Shown here: positions 1-8,169 of the stretch, one piece after another
Layout: each line of letters opens with the position of its first letter
How positions within the stretch are numbered: position 1 is the first letter of the stretch
Assembly: GCF_002979775.1 (NCBI RefSeq)
Contig: NZ_PCPR01000005.1
Location: 124,001 to 188,000, forward strand
Direction: 5' to 3'
Source of the DNA: Arthrobacter sp. MYb23
GTDB lineage: Bacteria; Actinomycetota; Actinomycetes; Actinomycetales; Micrococcaceae
DNA: 64,000 nucleotides
Notes under the pieces: model-generated
What the model was told of the DNA's origin: nothing
Database searches by the model: none
The model's input: only the letters and a program-made list of their open reading frames with translations
Program-made: the position numbers and the translations under genes

Positions 1-2
1 CT

Positions 3-947
3 GCCTTTGCGGACAGGGTGCTGGTGATGGATGCAGGCGTGATTGTTGAATCGGGCACCACGGAGTCGGTTCTCGGCAGTCCCAAGACCATGTACACCCG
101 CAGACTCCTTGAAGCGTCCAACCTGGCGCCCACTGGTATCCCGGAGCCCCCCAAGCACCAGCGCAGTGCCCTGAAACTGACCAAGGTGGTCAAGCAGTTC
201 GGATCCGGAAAGCGCAGCGGGCGCCCTGCCTTGGACTCGATCTCACTGGAGGTCCAACAAGGCGAAATCCTGGGCATCCTCGGCCAATCAGGATCAGGGA
301 AGAGTACGCTCGCCCGGGCCATTGTTGGGTTGGAAGGCATCAGCAGTGGCAGCATCAGCAGGACGCTCGTGGCCAACGACGCAAGGGCAACAGCCGTGCA
401 ACTGGTGTTCCAGGAGCCCCACGATTCCTTCGATCCGCGCATGACACTCCGAGCCAGCCTTGAAGCACCGCTCCGATCCCACAAAGAGTTCTCGGCAGAG
501 GAACGGTCCCGGAAGCTTACTTCGGCAATGGAAGAAGTGGAGCTGGATCCGGCACTCCTGGACCGGCGACCAGGTCAATGCTCAGGTGGTCAATTACAGC
601 GGGTCACCATTGCCCGGGCGTTACTTTTGGAGCCCGAAGTTTTGATCTGTGACGAGGCAACGTCCGCCTTGGATGCGCTGACCCAGCGGACCATTCTTGA
701 CCTGCTCCAGCGACTCCATAGGGACCGCGCGCTGACGTTGGTGATCATCACCCATGACATGGACGTGGTGCGGCATATGTGCCAACGTGTGGCTGTTCTC
801 TACCAAGGATGCCTTGTAGAGCTCACTGACACGGACAGGTTCTTTGCGGACCCGCAGCATCAGCACAGCCAAGCCCTCGTTTCGGCAGCCATTCCGTGCC
901 GCGGCCTGCACCTCAAGAAAATCAGGGCCGCACTCCAAGTGAATTGA
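3..947 (+). CDS. Dipeptide/oligopeptide ABC transporter ATP-binding protein (5' truncated)
   Basis: This is the 3' part of a gene that begins before the window; the reading frame is open from base 3 and a GTG at 18 is internal. The first 45 or so residues are the tail of one nucleotide-binding domain (VLVMDAG-IVESG). A second complete ABC domain follows, with Walker A GQSGSGKST, signature CSGGQLQR, Walker B VLICDEATSALD and H-loop ITHD. It is therefore probably a fused DppD-DppF ATPase that powers uptake of peptides or nickel-like substrates at the cytoplasmic membrane. The signature carries Cys where Leu is usual (CSGGQ). Permease genes would lie upstream, outside the window. The family is clear; the substrate is unknown. 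Confidence 0.88.
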   Translation, partial: AFADRVLVMDAGVIVESGTTESVLGSPKTMYTRRLLEASNLAPTGIPEPPKHQRSALKLTKVVKQFGSGKRSGRPALDSISLEVQQGEILGILGQSGSGKSTLARAIVGLEGISSGSISRTLVANDARATAVQLVFQEPHDSFDPRMTLRASLEAPLRSHKEFSAEERSRKLTSAMEEVELDPALLDRRPGQCSGGQLQRVTIARALLLEPEVLICDEATSALDALTQRTILDLLQRLHRDRALTLVIITHDMDVVRHMCQRVAVLYQGCLVELTDTDRFFADPQHQHSQALVSAAIPCRGLHLKKIRAALQVN

Positions 948-1001
948 CCCTCTTCGCTACTAACCAGGTCCGCTGACGTCCCGCCACAACTCATCACACT
1001 C

Positions 1002-1031
1002 AACCCCCTTGCCGCCCGCGGTCAGGGGGTT
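1002..1031 (+). terminator. Possible terminator hairpin after the ABC ATPase gene
   Basis: An 8-bp perfect stem (AACCCCCT with AGGGGGTT) encloses a 14-base loop and is followed by a T/G-rich run (TAGTTGTTGTTGG) without a clean U tract. It sits 55 bases past the ATPase stop and ahead of the inositol locus. It is plausible as a terminator but weak. Confidence 0.4.
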
Positions 1032-1075
1032 AGTTGTTGTTGGCGCACGGGAGGATTTACCGCGACGTGCTGTTC

Positions 1076-1113
1076 TTGAGCTCCAAGTCTTCGTTTGTTA
1101 GTATGACAGGACA
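1076..1113 (+). promoter_or_regulatory. Tautomerase promoter with IolR-type box
   Basis: A -35 like TTGAGC (1076-1081) and a -10 like TAGTAT (1099-1104) lie 17 bases apart. The sequence TGACAGGACA at 1104-1113 overlaps the -10 and the expected start of transcription. It is one change from the palindrome TGTCNNGACA that recurs at three other places in the locus. Its reverse complement fits the motif KGWCHTRACA that I recall for Corynebacterium glutamicum IolR. Repression by blocking initiation is inferred. Confidence 0.65.
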
Positions 1114-1130
1114 AACTTAGGAGAAAAAAC

Positions 1131-1535
1131 ATGCCGCTTGTTCGAATTGATGTCAACCAGGGCCGCTCGCCAGAGCAATTGACCACCCTGAGCCGCGCGA
1201 TCCACGATGCCATCCTTGCGGAGTATGGGATACCGGAGCGCGACTACTTCCACATCCTCACTGAGCATGCACAGGGTCAGATCGTTGCCCAGGATGCAGG
1301 GCTGGGTTTTGAGCGCAGCTCCGGTGTTGTGATGATCCAGATCTTTACCCAGGGCGGGCGCAGCCAAGAAGCCAAGGGCTCGCTTTTTGAAGCCATCGCC
1401 ATCGGCCTTGCGCAGCTGGGGATACCCGGCGAGGACGTCTTTGTGGGCTACGTGGAGAACTCGCCAAGCGACTGGTCGTTCGGCTTTGGGCGCAGCCAGT
1501 ACGTCACGGGAGAACTGGCCGTTCCGAGCAAGTAA
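1131..1535 (+). CDS. Tautomerase superfamily protein, IolR-box controlled
   Basis: This 134-residue protein begins MPLVRIDVNQG, so Met removal would expose Pro1, the catalytic base of 4-oxalocrotonate tautomerase and malonate semialdehyde decarboxylase relatives. It resembles the longer actinobacterial tautomerases of about 130 residues (fused double beta-alpha-beta units) rather than the 62-residue 4-OT. AGGAG at 1119-1123 sets the ATG start with a 7-base spacer. It stands alone, upstream of iolC, with its own promoter and an IolR-type box, so it is probably co-induced with inositol genes. A role in keto-enol conversion of an inosose or trihydroxycyclohexanedione intermediate is speculative. 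Confidence 0.8.
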   Translation: MPLVRIDVNQGRSPEQLTTLSRAIHDAILAEYGIPERDYFHILTEHAQGQIVAQDAGLGFERSSGVVMIQIFTQGGRSQEAKGSLFEAIAIGLAQLGIPGEDVFVGYVENSPSDWSFGFGRSQYVTGELAVPSK

Positions 1536-1561
1536 AAGCACTCGGTGTCATGTTGTAAATA

Positions 1562-1605
1562 TGTCAGTACAAACCTTTGACAGGACATTAAATCTGGTGC
1601 AAAGT
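1562..1605 (+). promoter_or_regulatory. iolC operon promoter with two IolR-type boxes
   Basis: Two boxes lie 16 bases apart: TGTCAGTACA (1562-1571) and TGACAGGACA (1578-1587). The second overlaps a consensus -35 TTGACA at 1577-1582. A weak -10 CAAAGT follows at 1600-1605 with a 17-base spacer. The iolC start lies about 95 bases downstream. A regulator bound to the second box would hide the -35, consistent with repression in the absence of inositol. Confidence 0.65.
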
Positions 1606-1697
1606 AGTCATGTGGCCCCGCTCACTGAGGGGTGGCAAGGCATTGGGGCCCAGCGCTCAAAGGTTTAGAGTTCACAAGAGAAAGGTCAACGATCATC

Positions 1698-2714
1698 GTG
1701 ACCCACGAACTGCTTACGATCGGGCGCATCAGCGTTGATATCTACCCGAACGACATCGGAGTGGACCTGGAGGACGTGACGTCCTTCGGCAAATACCTCG
1801 GAGGTTCGCCCTCCAACGTAGCCGTCGCCGCGGCGCGTCACGGCCGCCGCGCGGGAGTCATTACCCGCACCGGCGATGACGCCTTTGGAAACTACCTTCA
1901 CCGGGAGTTGCACAAGTTCAACGTGGACGATTCCTTCGTCTCCGCTGTTAAGGAATACCCCACCGCTGTGACCTTCTGCGCGATTAAACCGCCTGAAGAC
2001 TTCCCCTTGTACTTCTATGGACGCTTTCCCACAGCACCGGACCTTCAGATCAAAGCTGAAGAGCTGGACTTGGACGCGATCCGTGACGCGGGGATCTTCT
2101 GGTCCACCGTTACCGGCCTCTGCCAGGAGCCCAGCCGTGAGGCCCACATCAAAGCGCACCAGGCCCGTCCGCGTGCCGGGCTGAGGGAAGGTCAGTTCAC
2201 CATCCTGGATCTGGACTACCGCCCCATGTTCTGGGCCACCGAAGAGGAAGCCCGGGCCGAGGTCGCCAAGGTCCTTCCGCACGTCACGGTGGCGATTGGC
2301 AATGATAAGGAATGTGCCGTTGCCGTAGGTGAGGGCACGCCTGACGAACAGGCGGACCGGCTGCTGGCAGCCGGCGTCGAGATTGCCGTGGTGAAACTTG
2401 GACCGGAAGGCGTCATGGCCAAAACCCGCACCGAGCGCGTGGTCTCCGCCCCTGTTCCGGTGGAAACCGTCAATGGTCTGGGTGCCGGTGACTCCTTTGG
2501 CGGCGCCTTCTGTCACGGGCTACTGTCCGGTTGGCCGCTGTCCGAGGTTCTGGACTACGCGAACGCCTCCGGCGCGATCGTCGCCTCACGCCTTTCCTGC
2601 GCTGATGCCATGCCGACGCCGGACGAGGTCACCTCGCTGCTCGCGGAACGCGGCCGCCCCATCCCTGGTGCAGCCCTTGAAGCCTCCACCCTCGAAGAAG
2701 GAGCAGTTCGTTGA
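1698..2714 (+). CDS. iolC: 5-dehydro-2-deoxygluconokinase IolC
   Basis: PfkB-family sugar kinase of 338 residues that phosphorylates 5-dehydro-2-deoxy-D-gluconate, the fifth step of myo-inositol catabolism. The N-terminal GGSPSNVAVAAARHG sugar-binding motif and the C-terminal GAGDSFGGAF motif, with the catalytic Asp and anion hole, are both present. I chose the GTG at 1698 because the protein family begins near this point (VTHELLTIGRISVD) and AAAGG lies upstream at 1681-1685. The open frame extends back to 1632, but that extension has no family similarity. Unlike some IolC proteins it has no fused C-terminal aldolase domain; the next gene, overlapping by 4 bases, probably supplies that activity. 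Confidence 0.93.
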   Translation: MTHELLTIGRISVDIYPNDIGVDLEDVTSFGKYLGGSPSNVAVAAARHGRRAGVITRTGDDAFGNYLHRELHKFNVDDSFVSAVKEYPTAVTFCAIKPPEDFPLYFYGRFPTAPDLQIKAEELDLDAIRDAGIFWSTVTGLCQEPSREAHIKAHQARPRAGLREGQFTILDLDYRPMFWATEEEARAEVAKVLPHVTVAIGNDKECAVAVGEGTPDEQADRLLAAGVEIAVVKLGPEGVMAKTRTERVVSAPVPVETVNGLGAGDSFGGAFCHGLLSGWPLSEVLDYANASGAIVASRLSCADAMPTPDEVTSLLAERGRPIPGAALEASTLEEGAVR

Positions 2715-3676
2715 GCGCCAACGATGATCCCCGCCGTTACGAGCATTTGAGCCGTATCAGGTTGGAGGACCCCGAGGCTGTGGCCCGCGCTGCAGCCACC
2801 CGCCGCCGTCACCCTGGCCTGAAACACAGCACGCAGAACTTCATCGTCGCTGCGGACCATCCTGCCCGCGGCGCCCTGGCCGTTGGTCCACAGCCCATGG
2901 CCATGGCGGATCGCAGGGACCTTTTGGACCGTCTGCAGATTGCCTTGGCGAACCCCGCCGTCGATGGCATCCTCGCCTCGCCGGACATCATGGACGATCT
3001 CCTGTTGCTGGGGGCCTTGGAAGGCAAGCTCGTCTTCGGTTCCATGAACCGTGGTGGACTGGCCGGCCTGGTCAACGAGTTCGATGACCGTTTCACCGGT
3101 CATACTGCCGCTGCGCTGGAAGCGCTCGGTGCCGATGGCGGCAAGATGCTCACACGGATCTGTCTCGGCGACCCGGACACTGTGGCCACTCTCGAAGCGA
3201 CGGCGAAGGCCATAGATTCATTGGCCGAACGCAAACTCATCGCCATGGTGGAGCCGTTCCTCTCTGTCCGTGATGCGCACGGAAAGGTCCGCAACGACCT
3301 CCGCGCGGACGCCGTGATCAAATCGGTCGGTATTGCCGAAGGCCTTGGATCCACCAGCGCTTATACCTGGATGAAACTTCCTGTGGTGGCAGAGATGGAA
3401 CGCGTCATGGCCTCCACCACCATGCCTACCGTGTTGTTGGGCGGTGACCCGGACGGGAGCCAGGATGAGATCTTCGCCAGCTGGCAGGCTGCTCTTGCTT
3501 TGCCCGGTGTTCGCGGCCTCACTGTGGGTAGGACGTTGCTCTACCCGCAGGACGGCGATGTTGCGGGTGCCGTGGCAACTGCGGCCTCGCTCCTGAACAA
3601 CCCCGCGCCCGCGCCCGCGGCCGCCGCGCAGGAGCGCACCTTGTCTGACCGTATTCCAGTGAAAGTATCGGAGTAG
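2711..3676 (+). CDS. Cgl0159-type (beta/alpha)8 aldolase-like protein of the iol operon
   Basis: This 321-residue protein belongs to the actinobacterial family often labelled deoxyribose-phosphate aldolase or Cgl0159-like TIM barrel. Its position, translationally coupled to iolC and before iolD, suggests it is the 2-deoxy-5-keto-gluconate-6-phosphate aldolase (the IolJ step, giving DHAP and malonate semialdehyde). The barrel core includes FIVAADHPARGA and VLLGGD; Lys residues that could form a Schiff base are present (for example in AYTWMKLP), but I cannot assign one. The start is TTG at 2711 with AAGGAG at 2697-2702, overlapping the iolC stop. The last 25 residues are Ala/Pro-rich and probably disordered. 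Confidence 0.8.
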   Translation: MSANDDPRRYEHLSRIRLEDPEAVARAAATRRRHPGLKHSTQNFIVAADHPARGALAVGPQPMAMADRRDLLDRLQIALANPAVDGILASPDIMDDLLLLGALEGKLVFGSMNRGGLAGLVNEFDDRFTGHTAAALEALGADGGKMLTRICLGDPDTVATLEATAKAIDSLAERKLIAMVEPFLSVRDAHGKVRNDLRADAVIKSVGIAEGLGSTSAYTWMKLPVVAEMERVMASTTMPTVLLGGDPDGSQDEIFASWQAALALPGVRGLTVGRTLLYPQDGDVAGAVATAASLLNNPAPAPAAAAQERTLSDRIPVKVSE

Positions 3677-3682
3677 CTAGTA

Positions 3683-5629
3683 ATGGGTACAGCAACCCGT
3701 CGGATGACCGTGGCCCAGGCCGTGGTCGAGTTCCTTTCCAAGCAGTACACGGTGGATTCCATCAATGGCTTGGAGTACCGTGAGCGGCTGATTCCGGGCA
3801 CGTTCGGCATTTTCGGCCATGGCAACGTTGCCGGTGTGGGGCAGGCGTTGAAGCAGTACCAGGCTGCGGACCCCAGCATCATGCCGTACTACCAGGGCCG
3901 CAACGAGCAGGCCCAGGTGCATCAGGCCGTGGGCTATGCACGGCATACCCGTCGCCGCCAGACCTTCGCCATCAGCACCTCGATTGGCCCGGGTTCATCG
4001 AACCTGCTGACGGGTGCGGCGTTGGCCACCACCAACCGTCTGCCCGTACTGCTGCTGCCCAGTGACACGTTCGCCACGCGTGCCGCGGATCCCGTACTGC
4101 AGCAGCTGGAGCTTCCGTATGCGTATGACATCACGGTCAACGATGCCTTCCGTCCGCTGTCCAGGTTCTTTGACCGGGTTTCGCGCCCGGAGCAGTTGTT
4201 CTCGGCGTTTCATCACGGGCTGCGTGTCCTGACAGACCCGGCTGAGACCGGGGCGGTCACTATTTCGCTGCCGCAGGATGTCCAGGCCGAGGCTTTCGAC
4301 GTTCCCGAAGAGTTCCTGGCTGAGCGGGAATGGCGGATCCGCCGTCCCGAGGCCGAGGATGAGGACATTCGCCGCGCCGTCGAGGCCATCCGCGCTGCCA
4401 AACGACCCCTGATCATCGCCGGCGGCGGCGTGCTCTACGCCTACGCCAACAACGAACTTGCCAAGTTCGTTGAGCTGACAGGCATTCCCGTGGGCAACAC
4501 GCAGGCTGGCGTCGGCGTCCTGCCGTGGGACCACAAGCACTCGCTCGGTGCGATCGGTTCAACAGGCACGACGGCGGCCAACGCCATCGCTGCCGAAGCG
4601 GACCTCATCATAGGGATTGGCACACGTTACGAAGACTTCACCACCGCTTCCCGTACGGCGTTCCAGAACCCGGACGTGAAGTTCGTGAACATCAACGTCG
4701 CCCCTATCGATGCATACAAGCACGGCACCTCGGTGCCGATCGTCGCTGACGCCCGCAAGGCACTGGTGAAGCTCAACCAGGCGTTGGGCGGGTACCGCGT
4801 CGGTGCTGACCTCGAACAGAAGGTCGCAGCGGAGAAGAAGCGCTGGAACGCCACCGTGGAGGAGGCTTTCGAGACCCGCTTCACGCCCTTGCCGGCGCAG
4901 AACGAGATCATCGGGGCCACCAATAAAGCCATGGATGACCAGGACGTCGTCATCTGCGCTGCGGGCTCCCTCCCCGGTGACCTGCACAAGATGTGGCGCA
5001 TCAGGGACCCGTTCGGCTACCACGTGGAATACGCGTACTCCTGCATGGGCTACGAAATCCCGGGTGGCTTGGGCGTGAAGCGTGCAGCGCTGGCCGAGGC
5101 CGCGGCAGGCGGCGTCGACAGGGACGTGGTGGTCATGGTGGGGGACGGCTCCTACCTGATGATGCACACCGAACTGGTCACCGCCGTCGCCGAACGCATC
5201 AAGCTGATTGTGGTGCTTATCCAGAACCACGGGTACGCCTCCATCGGTTCGCTCTCCGAATCCCTCGGCTCGCAGCGCTTCGGTACGCAGTACCGGGTTC
5301 TGGACAAGGAACAGCACAGCTTCGACGCCGGTGAGAACCTGCCCATCGACCTCGCCACCAACGCCGAATCCCTGGGCGCGAGAGTCATCCGGATCGAACC
5401 GGGTGAACACGTCATCGAAGCCCTCGGCTCCGCTATCAAGGAAGCCAAAGCCGCCCCGGAAACAGGCCCGATCGTCATTCATATCGAGTCCGACCCTCTG
5501 CTGGACGCCCCGAGCTCCGAATCCTGGTGGGACGTTCCGGTCTCTCAGGTCTCCGACCTCGAATCCACCCAGCAGGCCTACACAACGTATACCGACCACA
5601 AGAACCGCCAGCGCAAGCTGCTCGGCTAG
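3683..5629 (+). CDS. iolD: 3D-(3,5/4)-trihydroxycyclohexane-1,2-dione hydrolase IolD
   Basis: A thiamine-diphosphate enzyme of 648 residues that hydrolyses the cyclic dione formed from inosose to 5-deoxyglucuronate, opening the inositol ring. The three-domain layout of the acetolactate synthase superfamily is visible: an N-terminal PYR domain (GHGNVAGVG, YYQGRNEQAQVHQAVGYA), a central domain (IIAGGGVLYA, IIGIGTRYEDF), and a C-terminal PP domain with the ThDP/Mg motif beginning GDGSYLMM and ending QNHGY. Length matches the family. GGAG at 3670-3673 lies just upstream of the stop of the preceding gene. It works between the IolE and IolB steps. Confidence 0.95.
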   Translation: MGTATRRMTVAQAVVEFLSKQYTVDSINGLEYRERLIPGTFGIFGHGNVAGVGQALKQYQAADPSIMPYYQGRNEQAQVHQAVGYARHTRRRQTFAISTSIGPGSSNLLTGAALATTNRLPVLLLPSDTFATRAADPVLQQLELPYAYDITVNDAFRPLSRFFDRVSRPEQLFSAFHHGLRVLTDPAETGAVTISLPQDVQAEAFDVPEEFLAEREWRIRRPEAEDEDIRRAVEAIRAAKRPLIIAGGGVLYAYANNELAKFVELTGIPVGNTQAGVGVLPWDHKHSLGAIGSTGTTAANAIAAEADLIIGIGTRYEDFTTASRTAFQNPDVKFVNINVAPIDAYKHGTSVPIVADARKALVKLNQALGGYRVGADLEQKVAAEKKRWNATVEEAFETRFTPLPAQNEIIGATNKAMDDQDVVICAAGSLPGDLHKMWRIRDPFGYHVEYAYSCMGYEIPGGLGVKRAALAEAAAGGVDRDVVVMVGDGSYLMMHTELVTAVAERIKLIVVLIQNHGYASIGSLSESLGSQRFGTQYRVLDKEQHSFDAGENLPIDLATNAESLGARVIRIEPGEHVIEALGSAIKEAKAAPETGPIVIHIESDPLLDAPSSESWWDVPVSQVSDLESTQQAYTTYTDHKNRQRKLLG

Positions 5630-5660
5630 AAATCCCAAAGACTACAAAGGAAGTCCGCAC

Positions 5661-7172
5661 ATGTCGACGACGACCACACTGACCACCATTCACCACTTCA
5701 TTAACGGTGCTGAAACCATCGGCGAGGGCGATCGCACCCAGCCGGTCTATAACCCCGCAACCGGCCAGGTTTCTGCTGAACTGCGCTTGGCCAGCGAAGC
5801 CGACTTGAACACCACCGTGGCTGCGGCGAAGAAGGCTGCCGAGTCCTGGGGCGACTTTTCCCTGGCCAAGCGCACCGCAGTCTTGTTCAAGTTCCGCGAA
5901 CTCGTCGCCTCTCACGTGGACGACCTCGCCGAGCTGATCACCGCCGAGCACGGCAAGGTCCTCTCCGACGCCAAGGGTGAGATCGGCCGCGGCCTGGAAG
6001 TCATCGAGTTCGCCTGTGGCATCCCGCAGCTGCTCAAGGGTGACTACTCGGACCAGGTCTCCACCGGCATCGATGTCTTCTCCTTCCGCGAACCGCTTGG
6101 CGTGGTGGCAGGTATTACCCCGTTCAACTTCCCCGTCATGGTGCCGTTGTGGATGGCCCCGATGGCCATCGCCACGGGTAATGCGTTCATCCTCAAGCCC
6201 TCCGAGCGTGACCCCTCCGCCCCGATGCTCCTGGCCAAGCTCTGGAAGCAGGCCGGTCTGCCCGATGGCGTCTTCCAGGTGCTGCACGGCGGTAAGGAAA
6301 CCGTCGATGGACTCCTGACCCACCCCGACGTGGACGGCATCTCCTTCGTCGGGTCCACCCCGATTGCCCAGTACGTCCACGAGACCGCCACCAAACACGG
6401 CAAACGCGTCCAAGCTCTGGGCGGGGCAAAGAACCACGCCATCGTGATGCCCGACGCCGACCTGGACAACGCAGCAGACCACCTCGCCGCCGCCGCGTTC
6501 GGCTCCGCCGGTGAGCGCTGCATGGCCATCTCCGTTGCCGTCGCCGTGGGAGACGCAGCAGAGCTGATCGTGAAAAAAGTCGAAGAACGCGCCCTGGCCA
6601 TCAAGGTCGCCAACGGCACCGAACCCGACGCCGACATGGGCCCGGTCATCACCCCGGCCTCCAAAGAACGCATCCTCAAGATCGTCACCGAAGCCGAAAC
6701 CGCCGGCGCCGCCATGGTCGTGGACGGCCGCGACCTCGTAGTCCCCGGTCACGAAGACGGCTTCTGGGTAGGCCCCACCGTGATCGACCACGTGAAGACC
6801 GAAATGACCGCCTACACCGAGGAAATCTTCGGACCCGTCCTGGTCGTCGTCCGCGTCGCTGATCTCGAAGAAGGCATCGCGTTGATCAACTCCAACCCCT
6901 ACGGCAACGGCACCGCGATCTTCACCTCCTCAGGTGCCGCGGCACGGAAGTTCCAGCGCTCAGTCACCGTAGGCATGGTCGGCATCAACGTGCCGCTGCC
7001 CGTCCCGGTGGCATACCACTCCTTCGGTGGCTGGAAGAACTCCCTCTTCGGCGACAAACACATCTACGGCCCCGAAGGCGTCTCCTTCTACACCCGCGGC
7101 AAAGTCATCACCTCCCGCTGGCCTGAACCCACCCACGCCTCCGGCGCCTCCTACAACTTCCCCTCCAACTGA
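5661..7172 (+). CDS. iolA: CoA-acylating methylmalonate-semialdehyde dehydrogenase IolA/MmsA
   Basis: A 503-residue aldehyde dehydrogenase that oxidises malonate semialdehyde (or methylmalonate semialdehyde) with NAD and CoA to acetyl-CoA or propionyl-CoA plus CO2, the last step of the inositol pathway. Catalytic Cys287 lies in GSAGERCMAIS. The nucleotide-binding motif ITPFNFPVMVPLWM and the conserved GWKNSLFGD near the C-terminus are typical of the MmsA subfamily, which lacks the general-base Glu of hydrolytic relatives. The ATG at 5661 follows AAAGGAAG at 5646-5653; the frame is open further upstream but overlaps iolD. It is 31 bases after iolD, in the same operon. Confidence 0.95.
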   Translation: MSTTTTLTTIHHFINGAETIGEGDRTQPVYNPATGQVSAELRLASEADLNTTVAAAKKAAESWGDFSLAKRTAVLFKFRELVASHVDDLAELITAEHGKVLSDAKGEIGRGLEVIEFACGIPQLLKGDYSDQVSTGIDVFSFREPLGVVAGITPFNFPVMVPLWMAPMAIATGNAFILKPSERDPSAPMLLAKLWKQAGLPDGVFQVLHGGKETVDGLLTHPDVDGISFVGSTPIAQYVHETATKHGKRVQALGGAKNHAIVMPDADLDNAADHLAAAAFGSAGERCMAISVAVAVGDAAELIVKKVEERALAIKVANGTEPDADMGPVITPASKERILKIVTEAETAGAAMVVDGRDLVVPGHEDGFWVGPTVIDHVKTEMTAYTEEIFGPVLVVVRVADLEEGIALINSNPYGNGTAIFTSSGAAARKFQRSVTVGMVGINVPLPVPVAYHSFGGWKNSLFGDKHIYGPEGVSFYTRGKVITSRWPEPTHASGASYNFPSN

Positions 7173-7203
7173 CCCCGTTTTCGTAGAGAAAGACAACGCC
7201 GTC

Positions 7204-8121
7204 ATGACTGATGTCGAGAACAAGCTGATTATTGGTACTGCCCCGGACTCCTGGGGTGTATGGTTCCCGGATGATCCTCAGCAAACTCCGTGGGAGCGTT
7301 TCCTGGATGAGGTTGCGGAGTCCGGATACAAGTGGATAGAACTGGGCCCCTACGGCTACCTGCCGAACGACCCCACACGCTTGGCAGAGGAGCTCAAGCA
7401 GCGCGACCTTAAGGTCACCGCAGGAACGGTCTTCACAGCCTTCCACCGTGGCGCGAAGCAATACGACGAAGCATGGGAACCGGCCCGGAAGGTTGCTGAA
7501 CTGACGGCGGCCATGGGTGGTGACCACATTGTTGTCATCCCCGCCATGTGGCGCGACGACGTTACCGGCGAAGCCGTGGAGAACGGTGAGCTTACCGACG
7601 AGCAGTGGGCCGATTTGTTCGCCGGTCACAACCGCATGGGCAAGGTCCTGCTTGAGGATTTCGGCCTGCACCAGCAGTTCCACTCACACGCTGACTCGCA
7701 CGTCGGTGCCCAGAAGGACATCGAAACCCTGTTGGCCGCCACGGATCCACAGTACCTGAACCTATGCCTGGACACCGGGCACGCTGAGTACTGTGGTGCC
7801 TCCAGCTTGGAACTCATCAAGAACTACCCGGACCGCATCGGATACCTGCACCTCAAACAGATCAATCCCGAAGTCCTGGCCGAGGTCAATGAGAAGAACA
7901 TGACCTGGGCAGCTGCCAACCTCGCAGGGGTCATGACCGAACCGCCCAACGGACTCCCGGACCTGCGCGCGGTCATTGAAGCCGTGGAAGGCCTCAACAG
8001 GCCAATCTTCGGCATCGTGGAACAGGACATGTACCCGATAGCCTTCGATGTGCCAATGCCCATCGCCAAGCGAACCCGCAACTACCTGCTTTCCTGCGGA
8101 TCCCGTACCCGGGTTCACTAG
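7204..8121 (+). CDS. iolE: IolE-like sugar phosphate isomerase/epimerase family protein (probable inosose dehydratase)
   Basis: A 305-residue AP-endonuclease-2-like TIM barrel. It begins LIIGTAPDSWGVWF and carries barrel metal-ligand segments such as HSHADSHVG, CLDTGHAEYCG and YLHLKQI. By its place between iolA and iolG, and because no other IolE candidate is present, it is probably the inosose dehydratase that converts 2-keto-myo-inositol to the trihydroxycyclohexanedione. It is diverged from the Bacillus IolE, so an IolI (inosose isomerase) role cannot be excluded. The ATG at 7204 is 31 bases past iolA; the frame is open further back within iolA, but family similarity begins here. Confidence 0.75.
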   Translation: MTDVENKLIIGTAPDSWGVWFPDDPQQTPWERFLDEVAESGYKWIELGPYGYLPNDPTRLAEELKQRDLKVTAGTVFTAFHRGAKQYDEAWEPARKVAELTAAMGGDHIVVIPAMWRDDVTGEAVENGELTDEQWADLFAGHNRMGKVLLEDFGLHQQFHSHADSHVGAQKDIETLLAATDPQYLNLCLDTGHAEYCGASSLELIKNYPDRIGYLHLKQINPEVLAEVNEKNMTWAAANLAGVMTEPPNGLPDLRAVIEAVEGLNRPIFGIVEQDMYPIAFDVPMPIAKRTRNYLLSCGSRTRVH

Positions 8122-8169
8122 CACAGCCCGCAACAGCCACCCAGAAGAACTTCACGAAGGACAATTAAA

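Noticed and set aside
4559..5638. 359-codon open frame on the minus strand
   Set aside because: Shadow of iolD with the same biased composition; the iolD protein motifs are unmistakable.
5475..6791. 438-codon open frame on the minus strand
   Set aside because: It is fully antisense to iolA, and its Gly/Asp/His/Val-rich composition is what the third-codon GC bias of iolA produces. No ribosome site or family similarity.
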